In this document: positions 34,230 through 42,902 of the stretch, piece by piece
Position numbering within the stretch: position 1 is the first letter of the stretch
Layout: every line of letters begins with the position of its first letter
NCBI GenBank assembly: GCA_014240365.1
Contig: JAAZXC010000008.1
Location: 1 to 45,267, forward strand
Direction: 5' to 3'
DNA from: Acidimicrobiales bacterium
GTDB taxonomy: Bacteria > Actinomycetota > Acidimicrobiia > Acidimicrobiales > MedAcidi-G1
Length of the DNA stretch: 45,267 nucleotides
The notes under the pieces: model-generated
The model's database searches: none
Told to the model about the DNA's origin: nothing
The model's input: only the letters and a program-made list of their open reading frames with translations
Position numbers and translations under genes: made by a program

Positions 34230-34253
34230 CCGGCGCTCAGCGGAGTCGGCCGG
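34230..34253. terminator. Weak hairpin between convergent genes
   Basis: CCGGC and GCCGG with a 14-nt loop span the 15-nt gap and the end of the methyltransferase gene. Weak. Confidence 0.2.
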
Positions 34254-35358
34254 TCAGGAACCATGCCCGCCGACCACCCAGATCCAGTTGCAGCGCCTCG
34301 GCGAGACCCGGCCTGACCTGGCGGGCCAGCGTCCTGTCGGCCACCAGCACACCGAGGGACCATCCACCGAACCCCTCGGATGCCACCCGGCCCAGGGTGG
34401 CATAGAGGTTCCGCATGTCACCGCCGTCCAACCGGCCACCCCAGGGTGGATTGGCCACCAGCAGGCCCGGACGCCCGCCCGGACCGTCGGGCGGCTCCAG
34501 TTCCGCTATCGGGGCTGTCCGCCACTCGATGAGGTCGGCCACCCCGGCCCTCTCTGCATTGGCCCGGGCAGATTCCACCGCGCCGGCATCGCGGTCCACA
34601 GCCACGATCCTCGGCGGGTCGCCAGCCTCGCTCCGGAGATTCTGGATCTCGGCGGCGACGCTGGCCCAGGTGCCCGGCTCGAATCCGGGCCAGAACCGGA
34701 ACGCCAACTCACGGCCAGCGGCAGGGGCCACGCCGGCTGCTATCAGGGCAGCCTCGATGGCAATCGTCCCGGAGCCGCACATCGGATCCACCAGCGGCGT
34801 GGTCCGGTCCCAACCCGCTGCCACCAGGAGGCCGGCAGCCACGGACTCCCGCAGAGGTGCCTTCGCAATTGCCTGCCTCCACCCCCTCTCGTGGAGCGGC
34901 GCACCCGACGAGTCGACGCTCACCGTGAAGCGGTCGTTCACGGCCCTCACCACGACCAGCTGCTCTCGGGCACCGGGCACCGGTGAGCCCAGCGCCGTCT
35001 CGAAGCGCTGGGCCACCGCACCGTCGTGCCAGAGCTCGGAGTTCCGGCTGGTTACCCGGAACCGGGGAGAGTCCCCCGCACCGATCCAGTAGTCCCACTC
35101 CACCTCGGCTATACGACGCTCCAGGTCCGCGAAGGTCCGCACCGTGAAGCCGGCCACGCGGACCAGAATCCGGGTAGCGCACCGCAGGAACACGTTGGCC
35201 GCATAGAGCTGCCTCGTGGTCATGTCGGCCGACACCGCTCCCTTGGAGGACCGCAGGGCTCGAATTCCCAGATCGGCCAGCTCGTCGGAGACCACCGATT
35301 CCAGACCGGGTGGGCAGACCACCAGGCACGAATGGGTCGCAGCGCGCCGACTGCTCAT
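34237..35358 (-). CDS. THUMP-domain RNA (guanine-N2) methyltransferase
   Basis: S-adenosylmethionine-dependent RNA methyltransferase of the RlmL/TrmN (UPF0020) type, 373 residues. The N-terminal half is the THUMP-containing RNA-binding part (CPPGLESVVSDELADLG and FADLERRIAEVEW). The catalytic half has LVDPMCGSGTIAIEAALIA (SAM loop), IVAVDRDAGAVESARANAERAG and the active-site NPPWGGRL. NPPW replaces the usual NPPY, a substitution seen in the group. The target could be 23S rRNA or tRNA. Overlaps the phosphatase gene by 4 nt. Confidence 0.9.
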   Translation of the reverse strand: MSSRRAATHSCLVVCPPGLESVVSDELADLGIRALRSSKGAVSADMTTRQLYAANVFLRCATRILVRVAGFTVRTFADLERRIAEVEWDYWIGAGDSPRFRVTSRNSELWHDGAVAQRFETALGSPVPGAREQLVVVRAVNDRFTVSVDSSGAPLHERGWRQAIAKAPLRESVAAGLLVAAGWDRTTPLVDPMCGSGTIAIEAALIAAGVAPAAGRELAFRFWPGFEPGTWASVAAEIQNLRSEAGDPPRIVAVDRDAGAVESARANAERAGVADLIEWRTAPIAELEPPDGPGGRPGLLVANPPWGGRLDGGDMRNLYATLGRVASEGFGGWSLGVLVADRTLARQVRPGLAEALQLDLGGRRAWFLTGRLR

Positions 35359-35924
35359 CCGACGACCCCCGCAGCATCGACCCTGATGTCCGGATGGCCC
35401 GGGTCGCCGGTGCCGGTGGCGCCCACAAGCCGGCGAAGCTGCTCATCCTGGGCATCGCTCTGGGGCCCACATGCCGGGCGGGCCGCACGAACGGCCACCA
35501 GCGAGTCCTCCAGATCCATGCCGAAGGCGACGAGGGCCTGGACGGCGACCACCCCGGTACGGCCGTAACCGCCACCGCAGTGGAGGAGCACGGTCATGCC
35601 CGCCTGCAGGCGGGCCACCACGTCGGCAGCCACCGCGGCGGCGACGCCATCGGCGACCACGCCCTGGTCCGGCGCTGGCGCATGGATCGCCCGGTTGGGC
35701 CCGGCTGTCGCCAACCAGGCGGCATAGGTCGGGAACCGCCGGTCAACCTCCTCTGACTCCATGAGACAGACCACGGTGTCCACTTCGAACTCGGCCATCA
35801 CAGCATCCGGCGCCGGCCCCACGATGTCGACGGCACAGGCCAGGAGCGCACCGGACACGCCCTGTGGCACCGGGAAGCGGTGCACGCCGCCGCCGGCGTC
35901 GTGGTGCCTACCGCTGACCTTCAC
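35355..35924 (-). CDS. Dual-specificity protein phosphatase-like
   Basis: Cysteine-dependent phosphatase of 189 residues with the P-loop HCGGGYGRTG (C116, R122) and a likely general acid in APAPDQG (D86). The N-terminal part, FPVPQGVSGALLACAVDIVG, resembles small bacterial DSP/kinase-associated-phosphatase-like proteins. Substrate unknown, either phosphoprotein or another phosphomonoester. The GTG at 35924 directly follows the TAG of the upstream gene and its stop overlaps the methyltransferase start, so translation is coupled on both sides. Confidence 0.87.
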   Translation of the reverse strand: MKVSGRHHDAGGGVHRFPVPQGVSGALLACAVDIVGPAPDAVMAEFEVDTVVCLMESEEVDRRFPTYAAWLATAGPNRAIHAPAPDQGVVADGVAAAVAADVVARLQAGMTVLLHCGGGYGRTGVVAVQALVAFGMDLEDSLVAVRAARPACGPQSDAQDEQLRRLVGATGTGDPGHPDIRVDAAGVVG

Positions 35925-36581
35925 CTAGAAGCCGATAGGCGCCGACAGCACCTCGGCAATCCCGCCGGGGTCTCCGGTCAGCTCGACCCGGGACTGGTCG
36001 CGGCGCCCGAAGAAAAACATCGTCAGCTCACCGGGATCACCGGTGGCGGTCACCTGCCTGGCGCCGGTACGAATGTCCACCGGCTCACCATCCGGACGGG
36101 CGATCGCCAGGGCCACATCCCTGACCTGTCGAGTGCGGAGCTTCGTACCCGACTTCTGGAAGGGCCACAGGGCATCCTGAAGGCCGTCCAGCCCGGTCCG
36201 GGGGGTCCAGCCGTCGGTGGCACGCCTCACGTCCTCCAGGTGGACGAAGAACTCGACGATGTTCATCGGGCCGTCAACCAACCTGAGGAGCCGTGGCGGG
36301 CCTGAACGGATCCGCGCCACCAGACGCTCGAAGGGAAGCCGTTCGGCCGACCGATCAGCGAGGCGCTCGGTTGCCCGCTCCGTGTGGCGGGCGAACGGAC
36401 CCGGCAGCACCAGGCCGAGGCCCACGTCGGGCCGGCGTTCCCGAAGCACCAGATGGGCCGCCATGTGCGCGGCGGTCCAACCCTCGCACAACGTCGGTGC
36501 ATCGGGCCCGACCTCCAGAAGCAGGTCGCAGAGGGCGCCGCGCTCCGCCTGGGCCAGCTGTGCGTTCACACCGGCGCTCAT
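35925..36581 (-). CDS. TIGR03085-like mycothiol-isomerase-fold protein
   Basis: DinB/MDMPI-type four-helix protein, 218 residues. Family landmarks are PTLCEGWTAAHMAAHLVLRERRPD with its metal-ligand-like histidines, and FVHLEDVRRATDGW. Relatives include mycothiol-dependent maleylpyruvate isomerase, and the TIGR03085 branch is largely confined to actinobacteria; its reaction is unknown. The frame is open to 36746, but the family start is at the ATG at 36581, which overlaps the carotenoid oxygenase stop (ATGA). Confidence 0.85.
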   Translation of the reverse strand: MSAGVNAQLAQAERGALCDLLLEVGPDAPTLCEGWTAAHMAAHLVLRERRPDVGLGLVLPGPFARHTERATERLADRSAERLPFERLVARIRSGPPRLLRLVDGPMNIVEFFVHLEDVRRATDGWTPRTGLDGLQDALWPFQKSGTKLRTRQVRDVALAIARPDGEPVDIRTGARQVTATGDPGELTMFFFGRRDQSRVELTGDPGGIAEVLSAPIGF

Positions 36582-37966
36582 ACCGGCGTTCCTACCGGCG
36601 CCACAGTGGTATCGGGCACCCAGGATCCATGGAACCCGTCCGGAACCCTGCGCGGGAGGTGAACCACGGCCACCGGGGGCGCCTCCAGGTCGGCTCCGTC
36701 CAGGATCACGAGGTCCGCCGGTCCGCCGGCCCGGTCGTTGACGCACACCATGATCCAGGCGTCACCCTCAAGACTGGACCCTTCCTTCGGGACCACTATC
36801 GGCTCGGCACCGAACCTGCCGGGCCCGTGATCATGGAGAACTGTCTCACCCGTCTCCACGTCCACCCGGGCGGTCGGTCCCAGCCCCAGACCGGCAGCGG
36901 TGAAGGCGTAGCGATGGCGTCTAGTCCCCACACGCGGGTCATGGGTCGGGAACTCATGGGCGCCATCGGTCAGCGGCGTCTCGACAACCCGACCCGCCAC
37001 CGGATCGACGAGCCAGCGGGCCAGCGTGGGAATCGAGTCGCCGGCCGGCCCCAGCCGGTCACGGTCGAACACCGTGTCGTACCGGCAGACGTCCACGACA
37101 ATGGTGCCGTCCTCGGCGTCATAGGCGTTGACGGGATGGAACACATAGGCCTGCGGCGCCTCGCACCAGACGATGTCGTCAGCAGTACCGGCCCGGGGAA
37201 GCACGCCCACCCTGGCCGCATGGTCGGGGTTCCACGAGAACGGGAACGGCGAACCGCCCATTGCCATTTCCATGTCCAGGCAGACCGGGAGGTCGTAGAC
37301 GAGCACACTCGAGCCGGTGAGCGACATGTCATGCACCATGGGCATCCCCTCGACGGCGATGTCGGTCACCTTCGACACCCGGCCGTCGGGGCCGACCACC
37401 ACGTGCTGCACACGGTCCATGGCCTCCGGATAGGCGTAGCAGACAGCGTGGAGTTCGCCGGTCGCCGGGTCGTACTTCGGATGGGCGGTGAACGCCGCCG
37501 GAAGGGTTCCGTCGAATCCATCGAATCCAATGGTGTCCAGTTCGTAGGTGAGCGTCATCGGAGTGGGGCCAGCCTCGACCATGGCCCAGGTTCGCCCTGC
37601 AAAGCCCCCCACAGAGGTGTTGGGGCCGAAGTCCCGATCTCCGAACGACGTGCCTGCCGGTGCAGTACCGCCGAGGGCCGCCGCGACCCGCGGGCCCCTC
37701 ACCCAGCGGTTGCGGTACCACTCGGCGCGCCCGCCCCGGAGGCGCACACCATGCACCATCCCGTCACCCATGAACCAGTGGTGTGTGGACGGATCAACGT
37801 CACCCAGCGGGTTGGGCCCGTTGCGCAGCCACCGTCCCTCCAGTTCTTCCGGGATGGCCCCCGTCACCGGCAGGTCCGTGGCGGTCACCTCGTCAACCAC
37901 CGGAGCCATGTCCCCCTCCAGATACCGGTTGCCCGCGGCAGTTTCCAGGGTGTCGTCGCTCACCAC
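36578..37966 (-). CDS. Carotenoid cleavage oxygenase family protein
   Basis: Seven-bladed propeller, Fe(II)-dependent dioxygenase of the RPE65/CCD family, about 462 residues, cleaving a carotenoid or stilbene-like double bond. The four iron histidines are expected in FTAHPKYD, MVHDMSLT, AYVFHPVNAY and the C-terminal DGFHGSW. The N-terminus has LEGRWLRNGPNP, the usual entry motif. The start is one of the GTGs at 37981, 37966 or 37963; GGGAGG 5 nt before 37966 favours that one. Carotenoid substrates hint at pigments or retinal use, but no crt or rhodopsin gene is in view. Confidence 0.9.
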   Translation of the reverse strand: MVSDDTLETAAGNRYLEGDMAPVVDEVTATDLPVTGAIPEELEGRWLRNGPNPLGDVDPSTHHWFMGDGMVHGVRLRGGRAEWYRNRWVRGPRVAAALGGTAPAGTSFGDRDFGPNTSVGGFAGRTWAMVEAGPTPMTLTYELDTIGFDGFDGTLPAAFTAHPKYDPATGELHAVCYAYPEAMDRVQHVVVGPDGRVSKVTDIAVEGMPMVHDMSLTGSSVLVYDLPVCLDMEMAMGGSPFPFSWNPDHAARVGVLPRAGTADDIVWCEAPQAYVFHPVNAYDAEDGTIVVDVCRYDTVFDRDRLGPAGDSIPTLARWLVDPVAGRVVETPLTDGAHEFPTHDPRVGTRRHRYAFTAAGLGLGPTARVDVETGETVLHDHGPGRFGAEPIVVPKEGSSLEGDAWIMVCVNDRAGGPADLVILDGADLEAPPVAVVHLPRRVPDGFHGSWVPDTTVAPVGTPV

Positions 37967-37978
37967 GGGAGCCTCCCA

Positions 37979-37992
37979 CACGGGTACCCGTG
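37979..37992. promoter_or_regulatory. 14-bp perfect palindrome
   Basis: CACGGGTACCCGTG lies 12 nt upstream of the favoured carotenoid oxygenase start, in the gap to the divergent MetE-like gene. Candidate operator. Confidence 0.35.
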
Positions 37993-38002
37993 GCCCGGCA
38001 GG

Positions 38003-38012
38003 CAGGTACCTG
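38003..38012. promoter_or_regulatory. 10-bp perfect palindrome
   Basis: CAGGTACCTG, 10 nt after the first palindrome and sharing its GGTACC core, just upstream of the MetE-like -10 box. Confidence 0.3.
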
Positions 38013-38020
38013 AGACGAAC

Positions 38021-38026
38021 TACCGT
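38021..38026 (+). promoter_or_regulatory. Leaderless-type -10 box for the MetE-like gene
   Basis: TACCGT ends 8 nt before the ATG at 38035. Confidence 0.5.
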
Positions 38027-38034
38027 CCACGCCC

Positions 38035-39093
38035 ATGGAAACCGCTTCAGGACCTGGACTCCCCACCACCGTCATAGGCGCCTACCCCAAGCCCGGTTAC
38101 GTACCGGTCTCGGACTGGTTCGACCTGCCGGACCGCGACTATGCGGGACGCTGGGCCGACGAGATGGATTCAGCCGGCACGGACGCCGAGCCGTTGTTCG
38201 TGAGGGCCGCAGCCGAGGTCATTGCCGACCAGGTGGAGGCTGGAATCGACGTGGTCACCGATGGCGAGGTGCGACGCGAGAACTACATCCACTACCACTG
38301 CCGCCACCTCAGCGGGTTCGACTTCGAGGACCGGTTCGAGACGACCATGCGCGGCGTCCTGACGACCACCCTGCCCACCATCACGGGCCCGGTGGCGGCC
38401 GGCGAGCCATTCCTGGTACATGACTGGCGGGCCGCCCAGGCCACCACCGACCATCCGGTGAAGGTGACAATCCCGGGCCCGCTGACGATCACCGACAGCA
38501 CCGTGGATCGCCACTATGGCGACCGGGCAGCTCTTGTGGTCGATCTGGCAACGGCCGTGAACTCCGAGGTGCGGGCGCTCGCCGATGCCGGCTGCACCCA
38601 CATCCAGATCGACGAGCCGGTCTTCGCACGGCGGCTCGACGACGCCCTCGCTTTCGGGGTGGACGCCCTGGCCACCTGCTTCGATGGCGTCCCGGACAAC
38701 GTGGTGCGAACGGTCCACTGCTGCTGCGGCTACCCACGGCACCTTGACGATGACTCCTATGAGAAGGCCCCGCCCGAGTCCTACCTGGACCTCGCCGAGG
38801 CGATCGACGCCGCCCCGATCGACCGGTTCAGCCTCGAGGACGCCCACCGGCCCAATGACCTGGCGGCCCTGCTGCCACGGTTCCGTGACACCACCATCAT
38901 CCTCGGCTGCGTGGCCATAGCCCGGAGCCGGATGGAGACGGTGGACGAGGTACGGGCCCGGCTCACCGAGGCACTCCGCCATATCGACAGGGAGCGTCTC
39001 GTCGCAGGACCGGACTGCGGGCTGGGCTACCTGGGTCGGGACCTGGCCGTTGCCAAGCTGCGGGTGCTCTGCGAGGCGGCCAGCTCGGTCTGA
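38035..39093 (+). CDS. Short MetE-like (core) methyltransferase
   Basis: Corresponds to the C-terminal catalytic half of cobalamin-independent methionine synthase, 352 residues instead of about 750. It has TTVIGAYP near the start, the substrate aspartate in QIDEPVF (D193), zinc ligands H228 and C230 (TVHCCCG) and C328 (GPDCGLG). The folate-binding N-terminal half is absent. Short MetE forms in other microbes (core-MetE) use a corrinoid or other methyl donor. It could make methionine or methylate another thiol. Stand-alone, divergent from the carotenoid oxygenase operon. Confidence 0.87.
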   Translation: METASGPGLPTTVIGAYPKPGYVPVSDWFDLPDRDYAGRWADEMDSAGTDAEPLFVRAAAEVIADQVEAGIDVVTDGEVRRENYIHYHCRHLSGFDFEDRFETTMRGVLTTTLPTITGPVAAGEPFLVHDWRAAQATTDHPVKVTIPGPLTITDSTVDRHYGDRAALVVDLATAVNSEVRALADAGCTHIQIDEPVFARRLDDALAFGVDALATCFDGVPDNVVRTVHCCCGYPRHLDDDSYEKAPPESYLDLAEAIDAAPIDRFSLEDAHRPNDLAALLPRFRDTTIILGCVAIARSRMETVDEVRARLTEALRHIDRERLVAGPDCGLGYLGRDLAVAKLRVLCEAASSV

Positions 39094-39149
39094 GTCGCCA
39101 CGCCCGCCTGCCCACTGTCTGTCGCCGATTTCCTGGTGGAGAACGCTGT

Positions 39150-40871
39150 CTATTCCTCTATGAAAGTCTGGGTGGCCTCGCCTCGCAGCACGGCCTTCAC
39201 GACCTTGCCGGAGGCGTTGCGCGGTAGCGGGGCGTTCCACACCTCGAGGTGCTCAGGCAGCTTGTAGCCGGCCAGCGTCTCGCCACAGAAGGCACGCACT
39301 GCGGCGAGGTCGAGTGATTCGCCGGCGTTCAGGACCACGACCACCTTGACCTCCTGGCCCAGGGACGCATGGTCGACGCCGTACACGGCGCACTCGGCGA
39401 CAGCCGGGTGCTGCTCCAGACGTGATTCGACCTCGATGGGGTACACGTTCTCGCCACCTCGCAGGATGAGGTCCCGTAGTCGGGATGCGAGGAACAACTC
39501 GCCGCCGACCAGCCGGCCGTAGTCACCCGTCATGAGCCACCCGCCCGGCGCCAACGCCTCGCTGCTGGCCTCGGAATCCCCCCAGTAGCCGAGCATCACC
39601 AGTGGGCTGCGTACGCAGATCGAACCGTTCACGCCTTCGGGCACCTCGGCTCCGTCCTCGTCCACTATCCGGAGTGCCACGGTCGGCATTGCCATGCCCA
39701 CGCTGTCGGCATTGGCCTTGAGCATGGCGTTGCTGGCGTGGCTGACCATGCCGCCAGCCTCGGTCAGGCCATAGCCGGAGGTGAACGTGTCGACCAGGTG
39801 GGGAAACCGTTCCTCCGTGGCTCGTATCAGTTCGGGCGTGGTGGACGAGCCACCAATGGCGACGGTCTGGACCAGCGACACGTCGAGTGTCGAGATCGTC
39901 GGGTCATGGAGGAGGCGGAACATGTGGGTGGCCGTCCCGTTCCATGCATAGATGTTCTCCTCGGTGGTGAGGTGGATCACCGCGGCGGGATCGAACCTTC
40001 CCATAGGCCAGACGTTGCCGGCCCCGGTGGCCATCGGCGTGATGCTGGCGCTCTGCAGTCCGGAGATGTGGAACATGGGGAACACCGCCAGGCGTGGGCG
40101 CCTCGGCCCCGTGGAAGGCAACCCGACCGATGCCGTCTGCGCCGCTCCGAGGAAGCTCACCACCTGGACGAAGGCCACCACGTTGCGATGGCTGAGCACC
40201 GCCGCCTTCGGCCGACCGGTGGTCCCCGAGGTGAACTGGAGCAGGGCCGGCTGGTCTTCGTCGATCGCGACATCTGGCAGGACAGCGTCGGGGGCGAACG
40301 ACTCCAGGTCGGCGAAGTCGTCCTCGATGAGCACGACGGGCATACCGGGATCAGCACCTTCCAGGCGGGCAAGGCGCTTCGCGTCGGCCACCAGCAGTTT
40401 CGGAGTGGTGTGGGCGAGGGCGTGGCGAATCTCGTCTCGTGTCCACCAGCCGTTGCACGCCACCGCCACCGCTCCCAGCGACACCGTTGCCCAGAACGCG
40501 ACAATCCACTCCGGGCAGTTGGCGGCCAGGATCGCCACCCGGTCTCCGGCAGCGACTCCCCGGTCTGCCATGGCAGCCGCCACCGAGGCCACCCGTCGCT
40601 CGTGGTCGGCAAAGGTCAGTACCCGCCTGCGTCCCCCGTCGTGGAATACGGCGTAGTCGGAATCGCCGAACCGTCCTGCGTGCTCCAGGAGCTCCCGCAG
40701 CGATCGGTCCCTCTGCACGAAGACCTGCATCGGTTCGCCCAGCACGTCCTCGACGGCCATCTCGAACGGGGCGCCCGGCGCCAGCAGGGCCATGACGGCG
40801 GCCCCCGGATCAGGCGGTGCCGTGTCGGCGGGGTCCGTGCCGGAAGTATCCATCTCGTGTGGGCCGGTCAT
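39150..40871 (-). CDS. AMP-dependent acyl-CoA synthetase
   Basis: ANL-superfamily ligase, 573 residues, activating a carboxylic acid to its CoA thioester. AMP-binding loop FTSGTTGRPK, adenine region SGYGLTEAGG, MTGDYGRL hinge aspartate, RLRDLILRGGENVYPIEVE and C-terminal catalytic lysine in RNASGKVVKAVL. The N-terminal leader (about 1-30) is acidic. Substrate unknown; the closest type is class I fatty- or aryl-acid ligases. It follows its paralogue at 40885 by 13 nt and is about the same length, so the two are probably one transcript. Confidence 0.9.
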   Translation of the reverse strand: MTGPHEMDTSGTDPADTAPPDPGAAVMALLAPGAPFEMAVEDVLGEPMQVFVQRDRSLRELLEHAGRFGDSDYAVFHDGGRRRVLTFADHERRVASVAAAMADRGVAAGDRVAILAANCPEWIVAFWATVSLGAVAVACNGWWTRDEIRHALAHTTPKLLVADAKRLARLEGADPGMPVVLIEDDFADLESFAPDAVLPDVAIDEDQPALLQFTSGTTGRPKAAVLSHRNVVAFVQVVSFLGAAQTASVGLPSTGPRRPRLAVFPMFHISGLQSASITPMATGAGNVWPMGRFDPAAVIHLTTEENIYAWNGTATHMFRLLHDPTISTLDVSLVQTVAIGGSSTTPELIRATEERFPHLVDTFTSGYGLTEAGGMVSHASNAMLKANADSVGMAMPTVALRIVDEDGAEVPEGVNGSICVRSPLVMLGYWGDSEASSEALAPGGWLMTGDYGRLVGGELFLASRLRDLILRGGENVYPIEVESRLEQHPAVAECAVYGVDHASLGQEVKVVVVLNAGESLDLAAVRAFCGETLAGYKLPEHLEVWNAPLPRNASGKVVKAVLRGEATQTFIEE

Positions 40872-40884
40872 GGTCGTTGGCCGG

Positions 40885-42621
40885 TCAGCCAGCCGGGGTT
40901 CCGACCAGCTGGTCGCGCAACGTTCGCTTCACGAACTTGCCGTTGGCGTTGCGGGGCAGCGGATCGTCCAGGAACCAGACGTACTCAGGCACCTTGAAGC
41001 CGGCAATCAGTGTCCGGGTGTGCTCCCTGAGGCCGTCCGCAGTCAGGTCGGCGTCCGGGAGCAGCAGCACAGCAACGCCCACGACCTCGCCGTGGCGCTC
41101 GTCGGGCACGGCGAAGACAGCTGCCTCGGCAATCGCCGGGTGCTCGTAGATGGCCGCCTCGACCTCTGCGGAGTAGACGTTCTCACCGCTGCGCAGGACC
41201 ATGTCCTTGGCGCGGTCCACCAGGAACAGGAATCCATCCTCGTCCAGGTAACCGATGTCGCCTGTGTGGAACCAGCCATCGGTAAGGGACTCGGCATTCG
41301 CCTCGGGTCGGTTCAGATAGCCGCGGAACACGTTTCCGCCGCGTACCCAGAGCTCGCCGTGTCCGCCAGCGGGCTGGTCCGTTTCGTCCTCCCCGACTAT
41401 TCGGGCCTCCATGACCGGGCAGGGTGAACCGGCTGACGCCGGCTTTGCCATGAAGAACTGGTTGGCGTTGATGGAGATGACGCCGTTCACCTCCGTGAGG
41501 CCGTACCCGGTACTGGGCCTACCCTCCAGGCGTTCTTCGATCTTGTGCACCAGGTCAGGCTGCACGGCGGCCCCGCCCCCACCCAGGTGGGCGAGGCTGG
41601 AGGTGTCGCGTCGGTCGAAGTCCGGGCTGTTGATCAGCTCGCGGACCATGGTCGGAACGCCGGTGAAGGTGGACGGCCGATCCCTCTCGATCAGCTCGAG
41701 GGCCGTCTCAGGGTTCCAGCGGTGCATGAGGGTCAGGCGGCCGCCGACAGCGGTGACCGGGTGCAAGCAGCAGTTGCAGCCGGTGACGTGGAACAGTGGC
41801 ACGGCCAGGACCGAGCCGGGGTACGACTCGCCGGGCTTCTTGTCCGAACCCGGGGGCGGTTCACCCGCCGCTATGGCCATGTCCTGAGCTGTTCCGGCCA
41901 TCGTCTGCCAGAAGGCCAGGTTCAACAGGTTGGAGGCGGCGCCACGGTGGGTCAGCACGGCTCCCTTCGGATGTCCGGTCGTGCCCGAGGTGTAGAAGAT
42001 GCAGAGGTCGTCCTCCGGTCCGATCTCGGCCATGGGTGTGACCGGCAGGCCGGCGGCGCCGGCCACGGCGTCCTCCCACCGGACGGCGTCGTCGGGCAAC
42101 TCGGCTTCGGGGCCGAGGCGGATGCCGACCACGTGCATCGGCCCGTCGGACCGCAGGGCTTCCAGATAGGGGACGACCCGCTCGAGCCTCTCGGCATCGC
42201 AGAGCAGCGCCCTAGGCGACGAGTCCGCCAGGCCGAACTCCATCTCGGGTCCGGTCCACCAGGCGTTCAGGCCGACGACGGCGGCTCCCAGCTTCAACGT
42301 GGCCCAGTAGCCGAGTACCCATTCCGGATAGTTCCGCATGGCGAGGGCCACCCGGTCGCCGTGACCCACCCCGATGGCTGCCAGATGCGACGCAATGGCG
42401 TCCACCTGGACGTGCGCCTCGGCATACGACATGCGCTCGTCCTGGTAGATCAGGTAGTCGGCATCGCCGTGTGCGGCCGACCCCGCCCAGAGGAGGGCCA
42501 TGTTCGGCGGAGCGGCGTCGTAGGTACGGGTCGGCACGCCCCTCACGTCGGTGACCGACCATGCGAAGGGGGCTCCGGGTGCGGTGAGGGCGTCCCATGC
42601 CGCCCGATAGTGCTGGTCCAT
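40885..42621 (-). CDS. AMP-dependent acyl-CoA synthetase
   Basis: Second ANL ligase, 578 residues: AMP loop YTSGTTGHPKG, STGYGLTEVNG, FHTGDIGYLDEDGF, RAKDMVLRSGENVYSAEVE and catalytic lysine in RNANGKFVKRTL. The opening (DALTAPGAPFAWSVTDVRGVPTRTY) matches the other synthetase's opening (LLAPGAPFEMAVEDVLGEPMQVF), showing they are paralogues. The ATG at 42621 is set by GGAGG 8 nt upstream; the longer frame to 42873 reads through the intergenic region. First gene of the pair, divergent from a MaoC hydratase. Confidence 0.9.
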   Translation of the reverse strand: MDQHYRAAWDALTAPGAPFAWSVTDVRGVPTRTYDAAPPNMALLWAGSAAHGDADYLIYQDERMSYAEAHVQVDAIASHLAAIGVGHGDRVALAMRNYPEWVLGYWATLKLGAAVVGLNAWWTGPEMEFGLADSSPRALLCDAERLERVVPYLEALRSDGPMHVVGIRLGPEAELPDDAVRWEDAVAGAAGLPVTPMAEIGPEDDLCIFYTSGTTGHPKGAVLTHRGAASNLLNLAFWQTMAGTAQDMAIAAGEPPPGSDKKPGESYPGSVLAVPLFHVTGCNCCLHPVTAVGGRLTLMHRWNPETALELIERDRPSTFTGVPTMVRELINSPDFDRRDTSSLAHLGGGGAAVQPDLVHKIEERLEGRPSTGYGLTEVNGVISINANQFFMAKPASAGSPCPVMEARIVGEDETDQPAGGHGELWVRGGNVFRGYLNRPEANAESLTDGWFHTGDIGYLDEDGFLFLVDRAKDMVLRSGENVYSAEVEAAIYEHPAIAEAAVFAVPDERHGEVVGVAVLLLPDADLTADGLREHTRTLIAGFKVPEYVWFLDDPLPRNANGKFVKRTLRDQLVGTPAG

Positions 42622-42902
42622 ATTTTCACCCTCCGAAGGCGGTCTCACGGTCTGGCGGTGCAGTCCACCGAGACATTTGTCCACTGCCGGTACCTGCGCC
42701 AGGCCCGAGGGATTCGACCCTAGGTCCGCCCGGCCCTCCGGCCTGCCACGGGGCAGCGGATCGCGCACCCGTCCTGCTCCCGGCAACGGGGCAACGCACC
42801 CGGTCGTGCACCCAGCCACGGCCCGCCCGGTTCGGACACCCGGGCGCGTCGGCGTCACAATGTGGCCGGCCACATTCCCGAGAGAGCCAGGACCAGAACC
42901 GC
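42622..42902. other. Divergent intergenic region, 281 nt
   Basis: The longest gene-free stretch of the window. It holds the GGAGG ribosome site of the synthetase on the left and, close to the MaoC start, the 18-bp palindrome at 42859-42876. No small gene or RNA is recognisable. A loose GCAGT/ACTGC repeat near 42660-42690 is too weak to call. Confidence 0.6.
42859..42876. promoter_or_regulatory. 18-bp perfect palindrome, candidate operator
   Basis: AATGTGGCCGGCCACATT, perfectly symmetrical, 26 nt before the MaoC start and in a GC-rich region where its AT-rich ends stand out. Size and position fit a TetR- or GntR-type operator controlling acyl-CoA genes. Confidence 0.55.

Noticed and set aside
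36293-38077. Open frame of about 594 codons on the plus strand
   Set aside because: It is antisense to the TIGR03085 and carotenoid oxygenase genes and is rich in Arg, His, Pro and Gly. High-GC DNA creates such frames opposite real genes. No motif is present.
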